Source: Anseongella ginsenosidimutans (GTDB lineage: Bacteria; Bacteroidota; Bacteroidia; Sphingobacteriales; Sphingobacteriaceae). Taken from it: a stretch of DNA of 64,000 nucleotides. A model generated the notes under the pieces. The model made no database searches. It was not told the DNA's origin and was given only the letters and a program-made list of their open reading frames with translations. The DNA lies in contig NZ_CP042432.1 in assembly GCF_008033235.1 (NCBI RefSeq), positions 1,612,001 through 1,676,000 of the forward strand, written 5' to 3'. Shown here piece after piece: positions 1-8,066 of the stretch. How positions within the stretch are numbered: the stretch's first letter is position 1; each line of letters begins with the position of its first letter. A program made the translations under genes and the position numbers.

Positions 1-899
1 CCCGTCCGCGCTTGAAGTTGGCGAGGAATACCCCTGGGTCTTGCCGTCGGGGCTGCGGAGCGACAGACCGTTCCAGGGATAGATCTTTTTTTCTTCCCAG
101 TTCTCAAATTCCTGGTTTCCTACCAGCGCCAGCGCGGCATATTCCCACTCCGCCTCGGAAGGCAGACGGTAAGAGGGAAGCAGGATCCCGTCCATTGGGC
201 GTACGTTACGGTAGGGTTGGGGTGAATTAGGATCCAGGTTCTCCAGTTGTTTCAGCTTTTTATCCCCCACCAGCGTCTCATATTGCCCGGCATAATAAGA
301 GCCGGTATTGAAGCTGTTGGCATCCTGCTGGTTAGGATCAAAACTGATGATCCCTTTTTTGATCAGGATCCCTTCGTTCACACGGTCCGTGCGCCAGATG
401 CAATATTCTGTGGCCTGGGTCCAGCTCACGCCCACTACAGGATAATCCTGGAAAGCGGGATGCCGCAGGTAGTTCTCTACATAAGGTTCGTTATAGGAAA
501 GCGGATGCCGCCAGACCGAAGTGTCAGGCAGGGCCGCCTGGTAAACTTCCGGGTAACCCTGGTAAACCCTTCCCAGCCAGTACAGGTATTCCAGCCAGTG
601 ACTATTGGTCACTTCCGTTTCATCCATGTAAAAGGTATTGACGGTTACCCGTCTTTCGGCGCTGTTATTAAGATGCATCAGGTCCGCCTCCAGGTTCCCC
701 AGCACAAATGTTCCCCCTCGATAACGATGAGACCCGGTCCGGTAGCTTGTTTAACTTTCGCGTATTTTTGAAAACCGCCCCATTCAGCATCATTGAATTT
801 CCAGCCGGTTTTTTCGGAATAGGTCTTTTTCTTGCAGGAAGAACCTCCTGCTATTAAGAAGATGGAAACCACTAACAATAACGTAGTGTTATATTTCAT
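1..899 (-). CDS. gldJ: Gliding motility lipoprotein GldJ (partial, frameshifted)
   Basis: Outer-membrane-associated lipoprotein of the gliding and type IX secretion machinery, with a formylglycine-generating-enzyme (sulfatase-modifying) fold. The start ATG at 899 opens a lipoprotein signal peptide with the lipidated Cys at residue 22. The GldJ-like opening TGWKFND..GGFQ follows, then an FGE domain with FYMDETEVTN, NYLRHPAF, YPVVGVSW and RLPSEAEWEYAA. The gene runs off the left edge. A single reading-frame break lies at 713-717, where the plus strand has five C; six are needed to join EGGTFVLGN. After that point the frame is open to base 1. GldJ is preferred over GldK because the opening and the NYLRHPAF segment match GldJ as I know it. 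It is divergent from porV, with which gldJ is commonly linked in this phylum. Confidence 0.88.
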
Positions 900-943
900 G
901 TTTCACCGGTGTTTTCATTTAATCATGCACAATACTAAACGAA

Positions 944-951
944 CAAAAGTA
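944..951 (-). promoter_or_regulatory. -7 promoter element for gldJ
   Basis: On the minus strand this reads TACTTTTG, matching the Bacteroidota consensus TAnnTTTG. It lies 44 bases upstream of the gldJ ATG, giving a short leader. No convincing -33 TTTG is visible. It is back to back with the porV element. Confidence 0.55.
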
Positions 952-964
952 TAAAATATTTTAC

Positions 965-972
965 TACTTTTG
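965..972 (+). promoter_or_regulatory. -7 promoter element for porV
   Basis: TACTTTTG matches TAnnTTTG. Transcription would begin near 977-979, which makes the ATG at 1009 (about 30-base leader) a better porV start than the ATG at 979 or the TTG at 970. Confidence 0.55.
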
Positions 973-1008
973 GTTGTAATGTCCAGAGATAAATTGGATG
1001 CCGGCGGT

Positions 1009-2169
1009 ATGTGTTTAAAGTTCGTTTCAACGGTTATTTTGGCCGCCTGTTCCCTGTATGCCGCCGCCCAGGATATTGGAGGAGGGACACAGAGCGACGG
1101 GAAAAGAATCAATTCTATCATTACGGCTGCCCCCTTCCTGATGATCGGCCCCGATTCCAGGTCCGGGGGAATGGGCGACGTTGGTGCGGCAACCGCCCCC
1201 GATGCCAATTCCATGCATTGGAACCCTGCGAAATATGCATTTATAGAGACACAGGGCGGTGTAAGCCTGGCATTTACCCCCTGGCTAAAACAACTGATAG
1301 ATGATATAAACCTGGCTTACCTGGCGGGTTATTATAAAATCGACAACCGGCAGACCCTTGCGGGTTCTATTCGTTATTTTTCCCTGGGCGACATCACCTT
1401 TACGGACCCGCAGGGAAACGAGATCCAGCAGTATAATCCCAGTGAATTTGCCCTGGATGCGGCTTATATCAGGAAGCTGACCGATAATTTTTCCATTGCC
1501 ATGGCGCTCCGCTATATTCACTCCAACCTGGGCGCAGGCAGTTACAACGGCACTAATGTAAACCCGGGTACGTCGGTAGCAGCAGATGTGGGCATTTATT
1601 ACACAACTTCGGTACCCACCAGGGGAGAACCTACTGACCTGTCCTATGGGGTCACCATTTCCAATATCGGCTCAAAAATGCAATACGGCAGCCAGAAATA
1701 CTTTATTCCCACCAACTTCCGGGCAGGCGGGGCTGCTACTTTTCACCTGGATAAGATCAATCAGCTGACGATTGCCCTTGACCTGAATAAACTGCTGGTC
1801 CCTACTTCCCCTTACCGGGATGCGGAAGGGAATATCATTGCCGGGAAAGACCCGGACCGTTCGGTGCCTTCAGGTATATTCGGGTCCTTTACCGATGCGC
1901 CCGGCGGCTTCCGCGAAGAACTTCACGAGATCAGTGCAAGCACGGGTTTGGAATACTGGTATGACGATCTTTTCGCCCTTCGCGGTGGTTTTCTTTACGA
2001 ACACCCCACCAAGGGAAACCGTAAATTCTATACCCTGGGCGCCGGGATAAAATATACTTCCCTGCATTTTGACTTCGCGTACCTGATCCCCACCGACCAG
2101 CAGAACCCCATGGAAAAAACACTTCGATTTACCTTATTGTATAATTTCGGTCCTCAAAATGAATTTTAG
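1009..2169 (+). CDS. porV: Type IX secretion outer-membrane protein PorV (LptO)
   Basis: Outer-membrane beta-barrel of the FadL-like PorV family. In the T9SS it shuttles cargo from the translocon to the PorU sortase. The protein has a signal peptide (MCLKFVSTVILAACSLYAAAQ), then the PorV signature PFLMIGPDSRSGGMGDVGAA, DANSMHWNPAKYAF and repeated amphipathic strands ending in an aromatic-rich LLYNFG segment. Length, 386 residues from 1009, is normal for the family. In-frame starts exist at 970 (TTG) and 979 (ATG), but the promoter element at 965-972 and the signal peptide favour 1009. The end overlaps ispF by 11 bases. PorU, often a neighbour, is not between gldJ and porV here. Confidence 0.92.
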   Translation: MCLKFVSTVILAACSLYAAAQDIGGGTQSDGKRINSIITAAPFLMIGPDSRSGGMGDVGAATAPDANSMHWNPAKYAFIETQGGVSLAFTPWLKQLIDDINLAYLAGYYKIDNRQTLAGSIRYFSLGDITFTDPQGNEIQQYNPSEFALDAAYIRKLTDNFSIAMALRYIHSNLGAGSYNGTNVNPGTSVAADVGIYYTTSVPTRGEPTDLSYGVTISNIGSKMQYGSQKYFIPTNFRAGGAATFHLDKINQLTIALDLNKLLVPTSPYRDAEGNIIAGKDPDRSVPSGIFGSFTDAPGGFREELHEISASTGLEYWYDDLFALRGGFLYEHPTKGNRKFYTLGAGIKYTSLHFDFAYLIPTDQQNPMEKTLRFTLLYNFGPQNEF

Positions 2170-2638
2170 AATTGGATTCGGATACGATGTCCATCAATTG
2201 AAAGAAGGAAGCCCCCTTTTTATCGGCGGCCTACAATTGCCGGCCGAAAAGGGCGCTGTAGGACATTCCGATGCCGACGTATTACTGCATGCGATTTGTG
2301 ACGCGCTGCTCGGCGCCGCCAACCTGCGCGATATCGGCTTTCATTTCTCCGATACGGATGAGCGCTGGAAAGGAATAAGCAGCATCATCCTGCTTGAAAA
2401 GACCGCCGGCCTGCTAAAAGAAAAAGGCTACCGCACGGGAAACATCGACTGTACCCTGTGCCTGGAGCGTCCCAAAGTGAACCCGCATATCCCCGCCATG
2501 CAGGAAAAGATCGCAGAAGCGCTCGGCGTTTCCCCTGCCGACATTTCCATTAAAGCAACCACCAGCGAAAAAAGGGGCTTCGTAGGCCGCGAAGAAGGCG
2601 TCACCGCCTACGCCGTCGCCCTGATCTTTAGCCTTTAA
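2159..2638 (+). CDS. ispF: 2-C-methyl-D-erythritol 2,4-cyclodiphosphate synthase
   Basis: Cytosolic enzyme of the MEP isoprenoid pathway that cyclises CDP-methylerythritol 2-phosphate to MEcPP with release of CMP. The 159-residue length is typical. The metal ligands D10, H12 (GYDVHQL) and H44 (DVLLH) are visible and correspond to D8, H10 and H42 of the E. coli enzyme. The GHSDAD segment and the C-terminal TTSEKRGFVGREEG block are also present. The ATG lies inside the last codons of porV, so the two genes are probably co-transcribed and translationally coupled. Confidence 0.97.
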   Translation: MNFRIGFGYDVHQLKEGSPLFIGGLQLPAEKGAVGHSDADVLLHAICDALLGAANLRDIGFHFSDTDERWKGISSIILLEKTAGLLKEKGYRTGNIDCTLCLERPKVNPHIPAMQEKIAEALGVSPADISIKATTSEKRGFVGREEGVTAYAVALIFSL

Positions 2639-2730
2639 ACCAAGCTCCGGCTTCTATACACCCCCGGGCGGCGGAAAACCCCGCCATCTTCTGAGCCCTG
2701 AAAAAGCAAAGCGCCAGCAAAAGACAGGGC

Positions 2731-2770
2731 TAGAAACTAGAAACTAGAAACTGAAAACTAGAAACTAAAA
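2731..2770. repeat. Short tandem GAAACTA repeat
   Basis: Five imperfect copies of a GAAACTA-type unit lie in the 134-base gap between the convergent ispF and TrmH genes. The motif resembles, on the opposite strand, the TAGTTT-rich repeats of the 5.7-6.2 kb island, so it may belong to the same dispersed family. Confidence 0.7.
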
Positions 2771-2773
2771 ACG

Positions 2774-3550
2774 TCAGAAACCCCGTTGCCTCATAGCTTC
2801 AAAGACGATAATAGCGCAGGACGTGGAAACATTCAGGGAATCTATTCTGCCGCGCATCGGGATTTTGATCTGATCATCGGCTTCCCGGAGCCATTTTTCG
2901 GTAAGACCGGTGGATTCCGTGCCCATGACAATAGCGCAAGCGGCGGTCAGGTCGGTTTCGTGGTAATAGTTGACGGCGGTCAATGCGGCCGCGTAACTTT
3001 TTATTTTTTTTTCTTTAAGGAAATCAAGCGTTTCATCCGAAGAAGCGGCAACCACCTGGGTGCTGAACACACAACCTAAACTTGAGCGGATCACGTTAGG
3101 GTTGCCAAGGTCTGTTTTGGGGTCGCAAATGATCACCGCATCCGCCTTTGCCGCATCGGCCGTACGCAGGATTGCGCCCAGGTTGCCGGGTTTTTCCACA
3201 GCTTCCAAAATAATTAAAAAGGGATTCGCAGATAACCGGAGTTCTCTTAGCCCCAGGGGATGATATTCCGCAAGTCCAATGATGCCGCCGGAATGTTCCC
3301 GGTAGGCGATCTTTTCAAAAACGGGAAGGGTCACTTCCTGCAGCAGATGCGGATCAAAGCGGGTAAGCAGGGCAGGGTCTGCTATTTCGGCACAATAAAA
3401 AATTTCGCGGAAAACAACGCCCGCTTCACATGCGAGTGCGATCTCTCCATGGCCCTCAATAATAAAAAGCCCTTGCTTTTGGCGCTCAGATGATTTTTCC
3501 CGGAGTTTTACCAGTTGCTTGACGCGGGGATTCTGCAGGCTGCTTATCAC
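2774..3550 (-). CDS. TrmH (SpoU) family RNA 2'-O-methyltransferase
   Basis: SPOUT-class, SAM-dependent enzyme that methylates the 2'-OH of a nucleotide in rRNA or tRNA. An N-terminal substrate-binding domain occupies about residues 1-100. The knotted catalytic domain shows motif 1 (EKPGNLGAILRTADA, with N123 and R129), motif 2 (IVMGTESTGL, about 207-216) and motif 3 (IPMRGRIDSLNVSTSCAI, about 230-247). Length is 258 residues. The start is GTG at 3550: an in-frame stop lies two codons upstream and no ATG is available. The exact RNA target cannot be told from sequence; RlmB-like is a reasonable guess. Confidence 0.93.
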   Translation of the reverse strand: MISSLQNPRVKQLVKLREKSSERQKQGLFIIEGHGEIALACEAGVVFREIFYCAEIADPALLTRFDPHLLQEVTLPVFEKIAYREHSGGIIGLAEYHPLGLRELRLSANPFLIILEAVEKPGNLGAILRTADAAKADAVIICDPKTDLGNPNVIRSSLGCVFSTQVVAASSDETLDFLKEKKIKSYAAALTAVNYYHETDLTAACAIVMGTESTGLTEKWLREADDQIKIPMRGRIDSLNVSTSCAIIVFEAMRQRGF

Positions 3551-3693
3551 GAATTAGTATCTTGTATAAATTAGGGCCGGATCAGTTGAACAGAGCCGGA
3601 TCGGGGGAACAGTTCGGTAATTGCCTGATCGCCTGCGGGCGGCTGGATCAGGGGAACAGTTCGGCATTGCCTTTTCGCGTGCGCGCGGCCGTA

Positions 3694-3873
3694 TCAGTTG
3701 GCGTGGATCCGGGCTGTTTCGCCTATTTTCGAAAAATCGGCGCCGCATTTTCCGCAGCCGGAAGCGCAGCCTCCTGCACCTGGTTTCGGCCGGAACATCC
3801 GGTAAACGATCCTTCCCACGTAAAATAATGCCGCGGCAAATAACACGCCTACAATAAATACCTGGACATCCAT
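3694..3873 (-). CDS. FeoB-associated Cys-rich membrane protein
   Basis: A 59-residue protein: one N-terminal transmembrane helix (about residues 4-22, VFIVGVLFAAALFYVGRIV), a short basic stretch, then a Cys cluster GCASGCGKCG (C36, C40, C43). This helix-plus-Cys pattern matches the FeoB-associated family, which normally sits beside ferrous-iron transport genes and may handle iron at the inner membrane. No feoA or feoB is in this window, so the link to iron is from family knowledge only. It is transcribed away from typA, whose promoter lies about 40 bases away. The rest of the gap (3554-3693) holds only an imperfect duplication of GGGGAACAGTTCGG (near 3604 and 3650). Confidence 0.72.
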   Translation of the reverse strand: MDVQVFIVGVLFAAALFYVGRIVYRMFRPKPGAGGCASGCGKCGADFSKIGETARIHAN

Positions 3874-3907
3874 ATCGCAAAGATAACAAGAAACGCCGGA
3901 AAATACC

Positions 3908-3915
3908 TACCTTTG
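3908..3915 (+). promoter_or_regulatory. -7 promoter element for typA
   Basis: TACCTTTG is a perfect TAnnTTTG match, 18 bases before the typA ATG. No clear -33 element is visible. Confidence 0.55.
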
Positions 3916-3933
3916 CGGCGAAATTAAAAATGA

Positions 3934-5727
3934 ATGCAATCAATTAGAAATATTGCCATTATCGCGCACGTTGACCATGGAAAAACGACCCTGGTGGACA
4001 AAATACTGCACACCTGCAACCTTTTCCGGGACAATGAGGAAACCGGGGACCTGATCCTCGATAATAACGACCTTGAACGGGAAAGAGGAATTACCATCGT
4101 TTCCAAGAACGTTGCCGTTAATTATAAGGGTGTAAAAATCAACATTATTGATACTCCGGGCCACGCCGATTTCGGCGGAGAAGTAGAACGGGTACTGAAA
4201 ATGGCCGACGGAGTGCTTCTCCTGGTGGACGCCTTTGAAGGCCCCATGCCGCAAACCCGTTTTGTCACGCAAAAGGCACTCTCCCTGGGCTTGAAGCCAA
4301 TTCTTGTGATCAATAAGGTGGATAAGGAAAATTGCCGGCCGGAAGAGGTCCATGAAGCGGTTTTCGAACTTTTCTTTAACCTGGAAGCCACGGAAGAACA
4401 GCTGGATTTCCAGACCATTTACGGTTCGTCGAAACAAGGCTGGATGAGTACAGACTGGCGGCAGCCAACGACCGACCTTACTCCGCTGCTGGACCTGATC
4501 CTGGAAGAGATTCCTCCTGTACCGGTAAAAGAAGGAACGCTGCAAATGCAGATTACCTCCCTTGATTATTCGTCCTTCGTAGGCCGTATAGCTGTGGGAA
4601 GAGTTGCCAGGGGCGTTATCCGGGAGAACATGCCGGTGTCGCTTGTGAAAAAGGATGGAAAGATCGTAAAGAGCCGCATAAAGGAATTGTACACTTTTGA
4701 CGGTCTTGGAAAATTAAGGGTCCAGGAAGTAAAGGGAGGCGATATCTGCGCCGTTGTTGGTGTGGAAGGCTTTGAAATAGGCGATACCATCGCTGATTTT
4801 GAGAAACCGGAAGCGTTGCCGGGCATCAAGATTGATGAGCCCACCATGAACATGCTTTTCACGATAAACAACTCGCCCTTCTTTGGGAAGGAAGGAAAAT
4901 ACGTGACCTCGCGCCACCTGCGTGACCGCCTGTTCAAGGAAACGGAAAAAAATCTTGCCCTTAGAGTAGAGGAAAGCGATTCACCCGATTCCCTCCTGGT
5001 ATACGGGCGAGGTATCCTGCATCTTTCCGTACTGATTGAAACCATGCGCCGGGAAGGCTACGAATTGCAGGTAGGCCAGCCTCAGGTGATCGTGAAGGAA
5101 ATAGACGGCGTAAAATGCGAGCCGGTAGAATCGCTCATCGTGGACGTGCCCGCTGAAAGTGCGGGAAAAGTCATTGAACTCGTGACCCAGCGAAAAGGCG
5201 AAATGAAAGTAATGGAACCCAAAGGGGACCTCCAGCACCTGGAATTCGAGATCCCCTCACGGGGTATTATCGGCCTCAGGAACGCTGTACTTACCGCAAC
5301 TGCCGGGGAAGCCATTATGGCCCACCGCTTCAAATCTTACGAGCCCCTGCGGGGCGAAATCCCGCAGCGTCTCAGCGGCGTCCTTATTTCCATGGATAAA
5401 GGATCGGCCACGGCTTACCGTATTGACAAACTGCAGGACCGCGGAAGGTTTTTCGTAAGCCCGGGCGATGAAGTTTACGAAGGCATGATCATCGGCGAAA
5501 ATTCACGCGATAACGATATGGTGGTGAATATTACCGAAGGCAAGCAGCTGACCAACTTCCGGACTACGAGCAAAGACGACGCCGCTAAAATTGCCCCGGC
5601 CGTAAAGTTTTCTCTCGAAGAAGCCCTGGAATATGTCCAGAACGACGAATACGTGGAAGTAACCCCGCACAGCATGCGCCTGCGGAAGATCGTCCTTAAA
5701 GAAACCGACCGGAAACGGAAAAATTAA
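3934..5727 (+). CDS. typA: Translational GTPase TypA/BipA
   Basis: Ribosome-associated translational GTPase of the EF-G superfamily, involved in ribosome assembly and stress adaptation. G1 is AHVDHGKTT (residues 11-19), the switch I region contains RERGITI (49-55), G3 is DTPGH (73-77) and G4 is NKVDK (127-131). Domain II, the EF-G-like domains III and V, and the TypA-specific C-terminal domain (FFVSPGDEVYEGMIIGE, then TNFRTTSKDD) follow. Length of 597 residues is normal. The ATG is 18 bases after a good promoter element. It is followed by a long repeat-bearing gap. Confidence 0.97.
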   Translation: MQSIRNIAIIAHVDHGKTTLVDKILHTCNLFRDNEETGDLILDNNDLERERGITIVSKNVAVNYKGVKINIIDTPGHADFGGEVERVLKMADGVLLLVDAFEGPMPQTRFVTQKALSLGLKPILVINKVDKENCRPEEVHEAVFELFFNLEATEEQLDFQTIYGSSKQGWMSTDWRQPTTDLTPLLDLILEEIPPVPVKEGTLQMQITSLDYSSFVGRIAVGRVARGVIRENMPVSLVKKDGKIVKSRIKELYTFDGLGKLRVQEVKGGDICAVVGVEGFEIGDTIADFEKPEALPGIKIDEPTMNMLFTINNSPFFGKEGKYVTSRHLRDRLFKETEKNLALRVEESDSPDSLLVYGRGILHLSVLIETMRREGYELQVGQPQVIVKEIDGVKCEPVESLIVDVPAESAGKVIELVTQRKGEMKVMEPKGDLQHLEFEIPSRGIIGLRNAVLTATAGEAIMAHRFKSYEPLRGEIPQRLSGVLISMDKGSATAYRIDKLQDRGRFFVSPGDEVYEGMIIGENSRDNDMVVNITEGKQLTNFRTTSKDDAAKIAPAVKFSLEEALEYVQNDEYVEVTPHSMRLRKIVLKETDRKRKN

Positions 5728-5734
5728 TCCACTT

Positions 5735-6110
5735 AGTTCAATTAGTTCAAAGTTCCAATTAGTTCAAGGTTCCAGGTTTAACGGGAACAGTTTGTAGTTT
5801 TTAGTTTTTAGTTGGTGTCGCGTTCCGGGTTCACGATCCAGGTTCAAAGTTCAAAGTTTAACGTTCAAAGGGAACAGTTTAGAGTTTGTAGTTTATAGTT
5901 GGTGTCGCGTTCCGGATTCACGATTTAGGTTCAAAGTTCCAGGTTCAAAGGGAACAGTTTAGAGTTTGTAGTTTATAGTTGGTGTCGCGTTCCGGATTCA
6001 CGATTTAGGTTCAAAGTTCCAGGTTCAAAGGGAACAGTTTTATAGTTTTTGGTTTTAAGTTTGTAGTTTGTAGTCTTTAGTTCGTGTTACGTTCCGGGTT
6101 GGTTTCAGCT
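5735..6110. repeat. Intergenic tandem-repeat island (80-bp unit)
   Basis: The 477-base gap 5728-6204 holds no gene. Its core is a tandem array. Units 5871-5950 and 5951-6030 are identical over 80 bases, each beginning GGAACAGTTTAGAG. Degenerate copies flank them, beginning near 5784 and at 6031. The units contain TTCAAAGTTC and TAGTTTATAGTT runs and a GTGTCGCGTTCCGG block. The shorter AGTT-type repeats recall those at 2731-2770 and 46353-46614. Confidence 0.9.
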
Positions 6111-6170
6111 GGAGGTCCAGGAAGCGCGATTGCAAGCAACTTGAAACTTTGAACTTGAAACTTTAAACTG

Positions 6171-6198
6171 TTGCGAAGCAACAATTGCGAAGCAACGA
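6171..6198. repeat. GTTGC-GAA-GCAAC hairpin repeats
   Basis: Two adjacent copies of a small palindrome, GTTGCGAAGCAAC and ATTGCGAAGCAAC, lie 7-34 bases before the methyltransferase ATG at 6205. The same stem with the complementary loop (GTTGCTTCGCAAC) recurs about seven times at 46353-46614. Confidence 0.75.
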
Positions 6199-6204
6199 TT
6201 CTTT

Positions 6205-6885
6205 ATGAGCAATTACCGTCTTAATCCTTCTTTGTTTTCTACGCGGTACCTGCATTTGCGGGAGCTGAAAAAGTATACGCTCCGGTTGCTGGATAAGTAT
6301 GACCCGCGGAAAGGGGAAAGCCTGCTGCTTGACTTTGGCTGCGGGGATATGCCTTACCGGGAAGTGATTGGGCCCCGGGTGGGGCGCTATGTGGGTGTTG
6401 ACCTGGAGATGAATCCGAAGGCCGAGCATCATATTGATTTTGACAGCAAAACCAGTCTTCCGGACGAATACGCGGATATCATCCTGTCCAACCAGGTGCT
6501 GGAACACGTGGACTCTCCGCAGGGATACCTGCAGGAGGCGAGAAGGCTGATGAAGCCGGACGCTGTGATGGTCCTTAGTACGCACGGTTACTGGTTTTAT
6601 CATCCCACGCCTAATGATTACTGGCGCTGGACCAGTGCGGGGTTGCGCAAAACTATTGAGGCAGAAGGTTTTGAAATAATGGAATTCAGGGGCATCATGG
6701 GGCTTATTTCAAGCGGACTGCAGTTATTCCAGGACGGTGTGGGTAATAAACTTCCCGGGGTGCTTAAATCGGCCTGGGCGTTGGTGATGCAGACCGTGAT
6801 CCGGGGCGCCGACAAAATGAATTCCCAGGCGCAGAAAGACCGCGACGCTTCGCTTTACATAATGGTTGTACGGAAAAAGAACTGA
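6205..6885 (+). CDS. Class I SAM-dependent methyltransferase
   Basis: Cytosolic methyltransferase with a Rossmann-like fold. The SAM-binding motif I is LLDFGCGDMPY (about 41-51), an acidic residue that would bind the ribose follows in GVDLE, and motif IV is SNQVLEHVDSP (about 95-105). It has 226 residues and belongs to the Methyltransf_11-like group. It is the first gene of a glycan cluster and overlaps the next glycosyltransferase by one base (TGATG), so it most likely methylates a sugar or lipid-linked glycan intermediate. That substrate is inference. Confidence 0.85.
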   Translation: MSNYRLNPSLFSTRYLHLRELKKYTLRLLDKYDPRKGESLLLDFGCGDMPYREVIGPRVGRYVGVDLEMNPKAEHHIDFDSKTSLPDEYADIILSNQVLEHVDSPQGYLQEARRLMKPDAVMVLSTHGYWFYHPTPNDYWRWTSAGLRKTIEAEGFEIMEFRGIMGLISSGLQLFQDGVGNKLPGVLKSAWALVMQTVIRGADKMNSQAQKDRDASLYIMVVRKKN

Positions 6886-8036
6886 TGCAAACGGCGGGTC
6901 AGCAGCTTACACTTTGCATTATTAAGCCCAACAAGGTCAATTACTCTGAACCTTTTGTCGAAGCCCATATACAGCGTCTTCCCGGTAATAAAAAAGTGGT
7001 TTACGGAGGGTTTTTTCCTCTGTTCCGCCATGATGGCTCCTTTCTTATCCGGAATAAATTAAAGCTGGCCCTCTACCTAATTCAAAAGCGTATCCTGGGG
7101 CAAAAGTCCATCCCGGTACGGGATAAAGCCTTTGCTTCCTACCTGAAAGAAGAAAAAATCGATATCGTGCTTGCTGAATATGGACCAGCCGGCGCCCTTG
7201 TCACGGAAGCTTGCCGGGAAGCCGGCGTTCCGCTTGTGATCCACTATCATGGGTTTGATGCCCATGACCGGGAGGTTTTGGCGGAATACGGGGAGCTTTA
7301 CCGGGAATCCTATGACTATGCAGCAGCGGTAGTGGGCGTTTCGGAAGATATGTGCAAAGCCCTTGAAGACCTGGGCTGCCCTCCGGAGAAGGTCGTTTAC
7401 AATCCATACGGTGTGGATCTCGGGCTTTTTTACCCGGTGAATGTAAGCGCTTCGCCAATTAACTTTCTTTCCGTCGCACGCTTTGCCGAGAAGAAGGCGC
7501 CCCACCTGACCATACGAGCCTTCGCAAAGGTCAGGAAAAAATACCCGGAAGCCAGGCTGATCATGGCGGGTATCGGGCCCTTGTGGAAGCAGTCGAAAAG
7601 CCTGGCGGCGGAGCTGGGGCTGGAAGGAGCAATTGATTTTGCTGGTGTCCTTAGCCATGAAGAAGTATACGAACTGATGAAAACCAGCCGCGCTTTTGTA
7701 CAACATTCGGTCACAGCTGCCGGAGGGGATTCGGAAGGCACGCCCAACAGCATTCTGGAAGCCGCCGCTGCCGGCCTGCCCGCGGTAAGTACCCGGCATG
7801 CGGGCATTAAGGAAGCGGTATTGCATGAAAAGACCGGCTTCCTGGTGGAAGAACAAGACGTGGAGGGCATGGCTGCCTACCTGTTAAAGCTGGCTGGGGA
7901 TGCTTCGCTGGCTGCTGCCCTTGGCGCGAATGCCCGCCTGCATATGGAAGAGAATTATTCCTTTGATCACCGGATCGGCCGGCTCTGGAACATTATTTGC
8001 CGCAGCAGCGAGGCGGGCGAGAATGCCTGGCCTTGA
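6885..8036 (+). CDS. Glycosyltransferase family 4
   Basis: GT-B fold retaining glycosyltransferase (383 residues) that would move a sugar from a nucleotide donor to a growing surface glycan. The N-terminal domain carries VIHYHGFDAHD (about 117-127). The C-terminal donor-binding domain shows VARFAEKKAPHLTIRAF, the FAGVLSHEEVYELM stretch and the E-x7-E type motif SEGTPNSILEAAAAG. It overlaps the upstream methyltransferase by one base and precedes the TylF-like gene. Donor and acceptor cannot be assigned. Confidence 0.9.
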   Translation: MQTAGQQLTLCIIKPNKVNYSEPFVEAHIQRLPGNKKVVYGGFFPLFRHDGSFLIRNKLKLALYLIQKRILGQKSIPVRDKAFASYLKEEKIDIVLAEYGPAGALVTEACREAGVPLVIHYHGFDAHDREVLAEYGELYRESYDYAAAVVGVSEDMCKALEDLGCPPEKVVYNPYGVDLGLFYPVNVSASPINFLSVARFAEKKAPHLTIRAFAKVRKKYPEARLIMAGIGPLWKQSKSLAAELGLEGAIDFAGVLSHEEVYELMKTSRAFVQHSVTAAGGDSEGTPNSILEAAAAGLPAVSTRHAGIKEAVLHEKTGFLVEEQDVEGMAAYLLKLAGDASLAAALGANARLHMEENYSFDHRIGRLWNIICRSSEAGENAWP

Positions 8037-8053
8037 GATAAGCCCTAATTCGC

Positions 8054-8061
8054 TATTTTTG
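8054..8061 (+). promoter_or_regulatory. -7 promoter element for the TylF-like gene
   Basis: TATTTTTG matches TAnnTTTG and ends five bases before the ATG at 8067, so the transcript would start at or very near the start codon (leaderless). It could be an internal promoter of the glycan cluster. Confidence 0.4.
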
Positions 8062-8066
8062 TTCCC

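Noticed and set aside
970-1008. Longer N-terminus for PorV from TTG 970 or ATG 979
   Set aside because: It would lie on or right after the promoter element and place 10-13 residues in front of a well-formed signal peptide.
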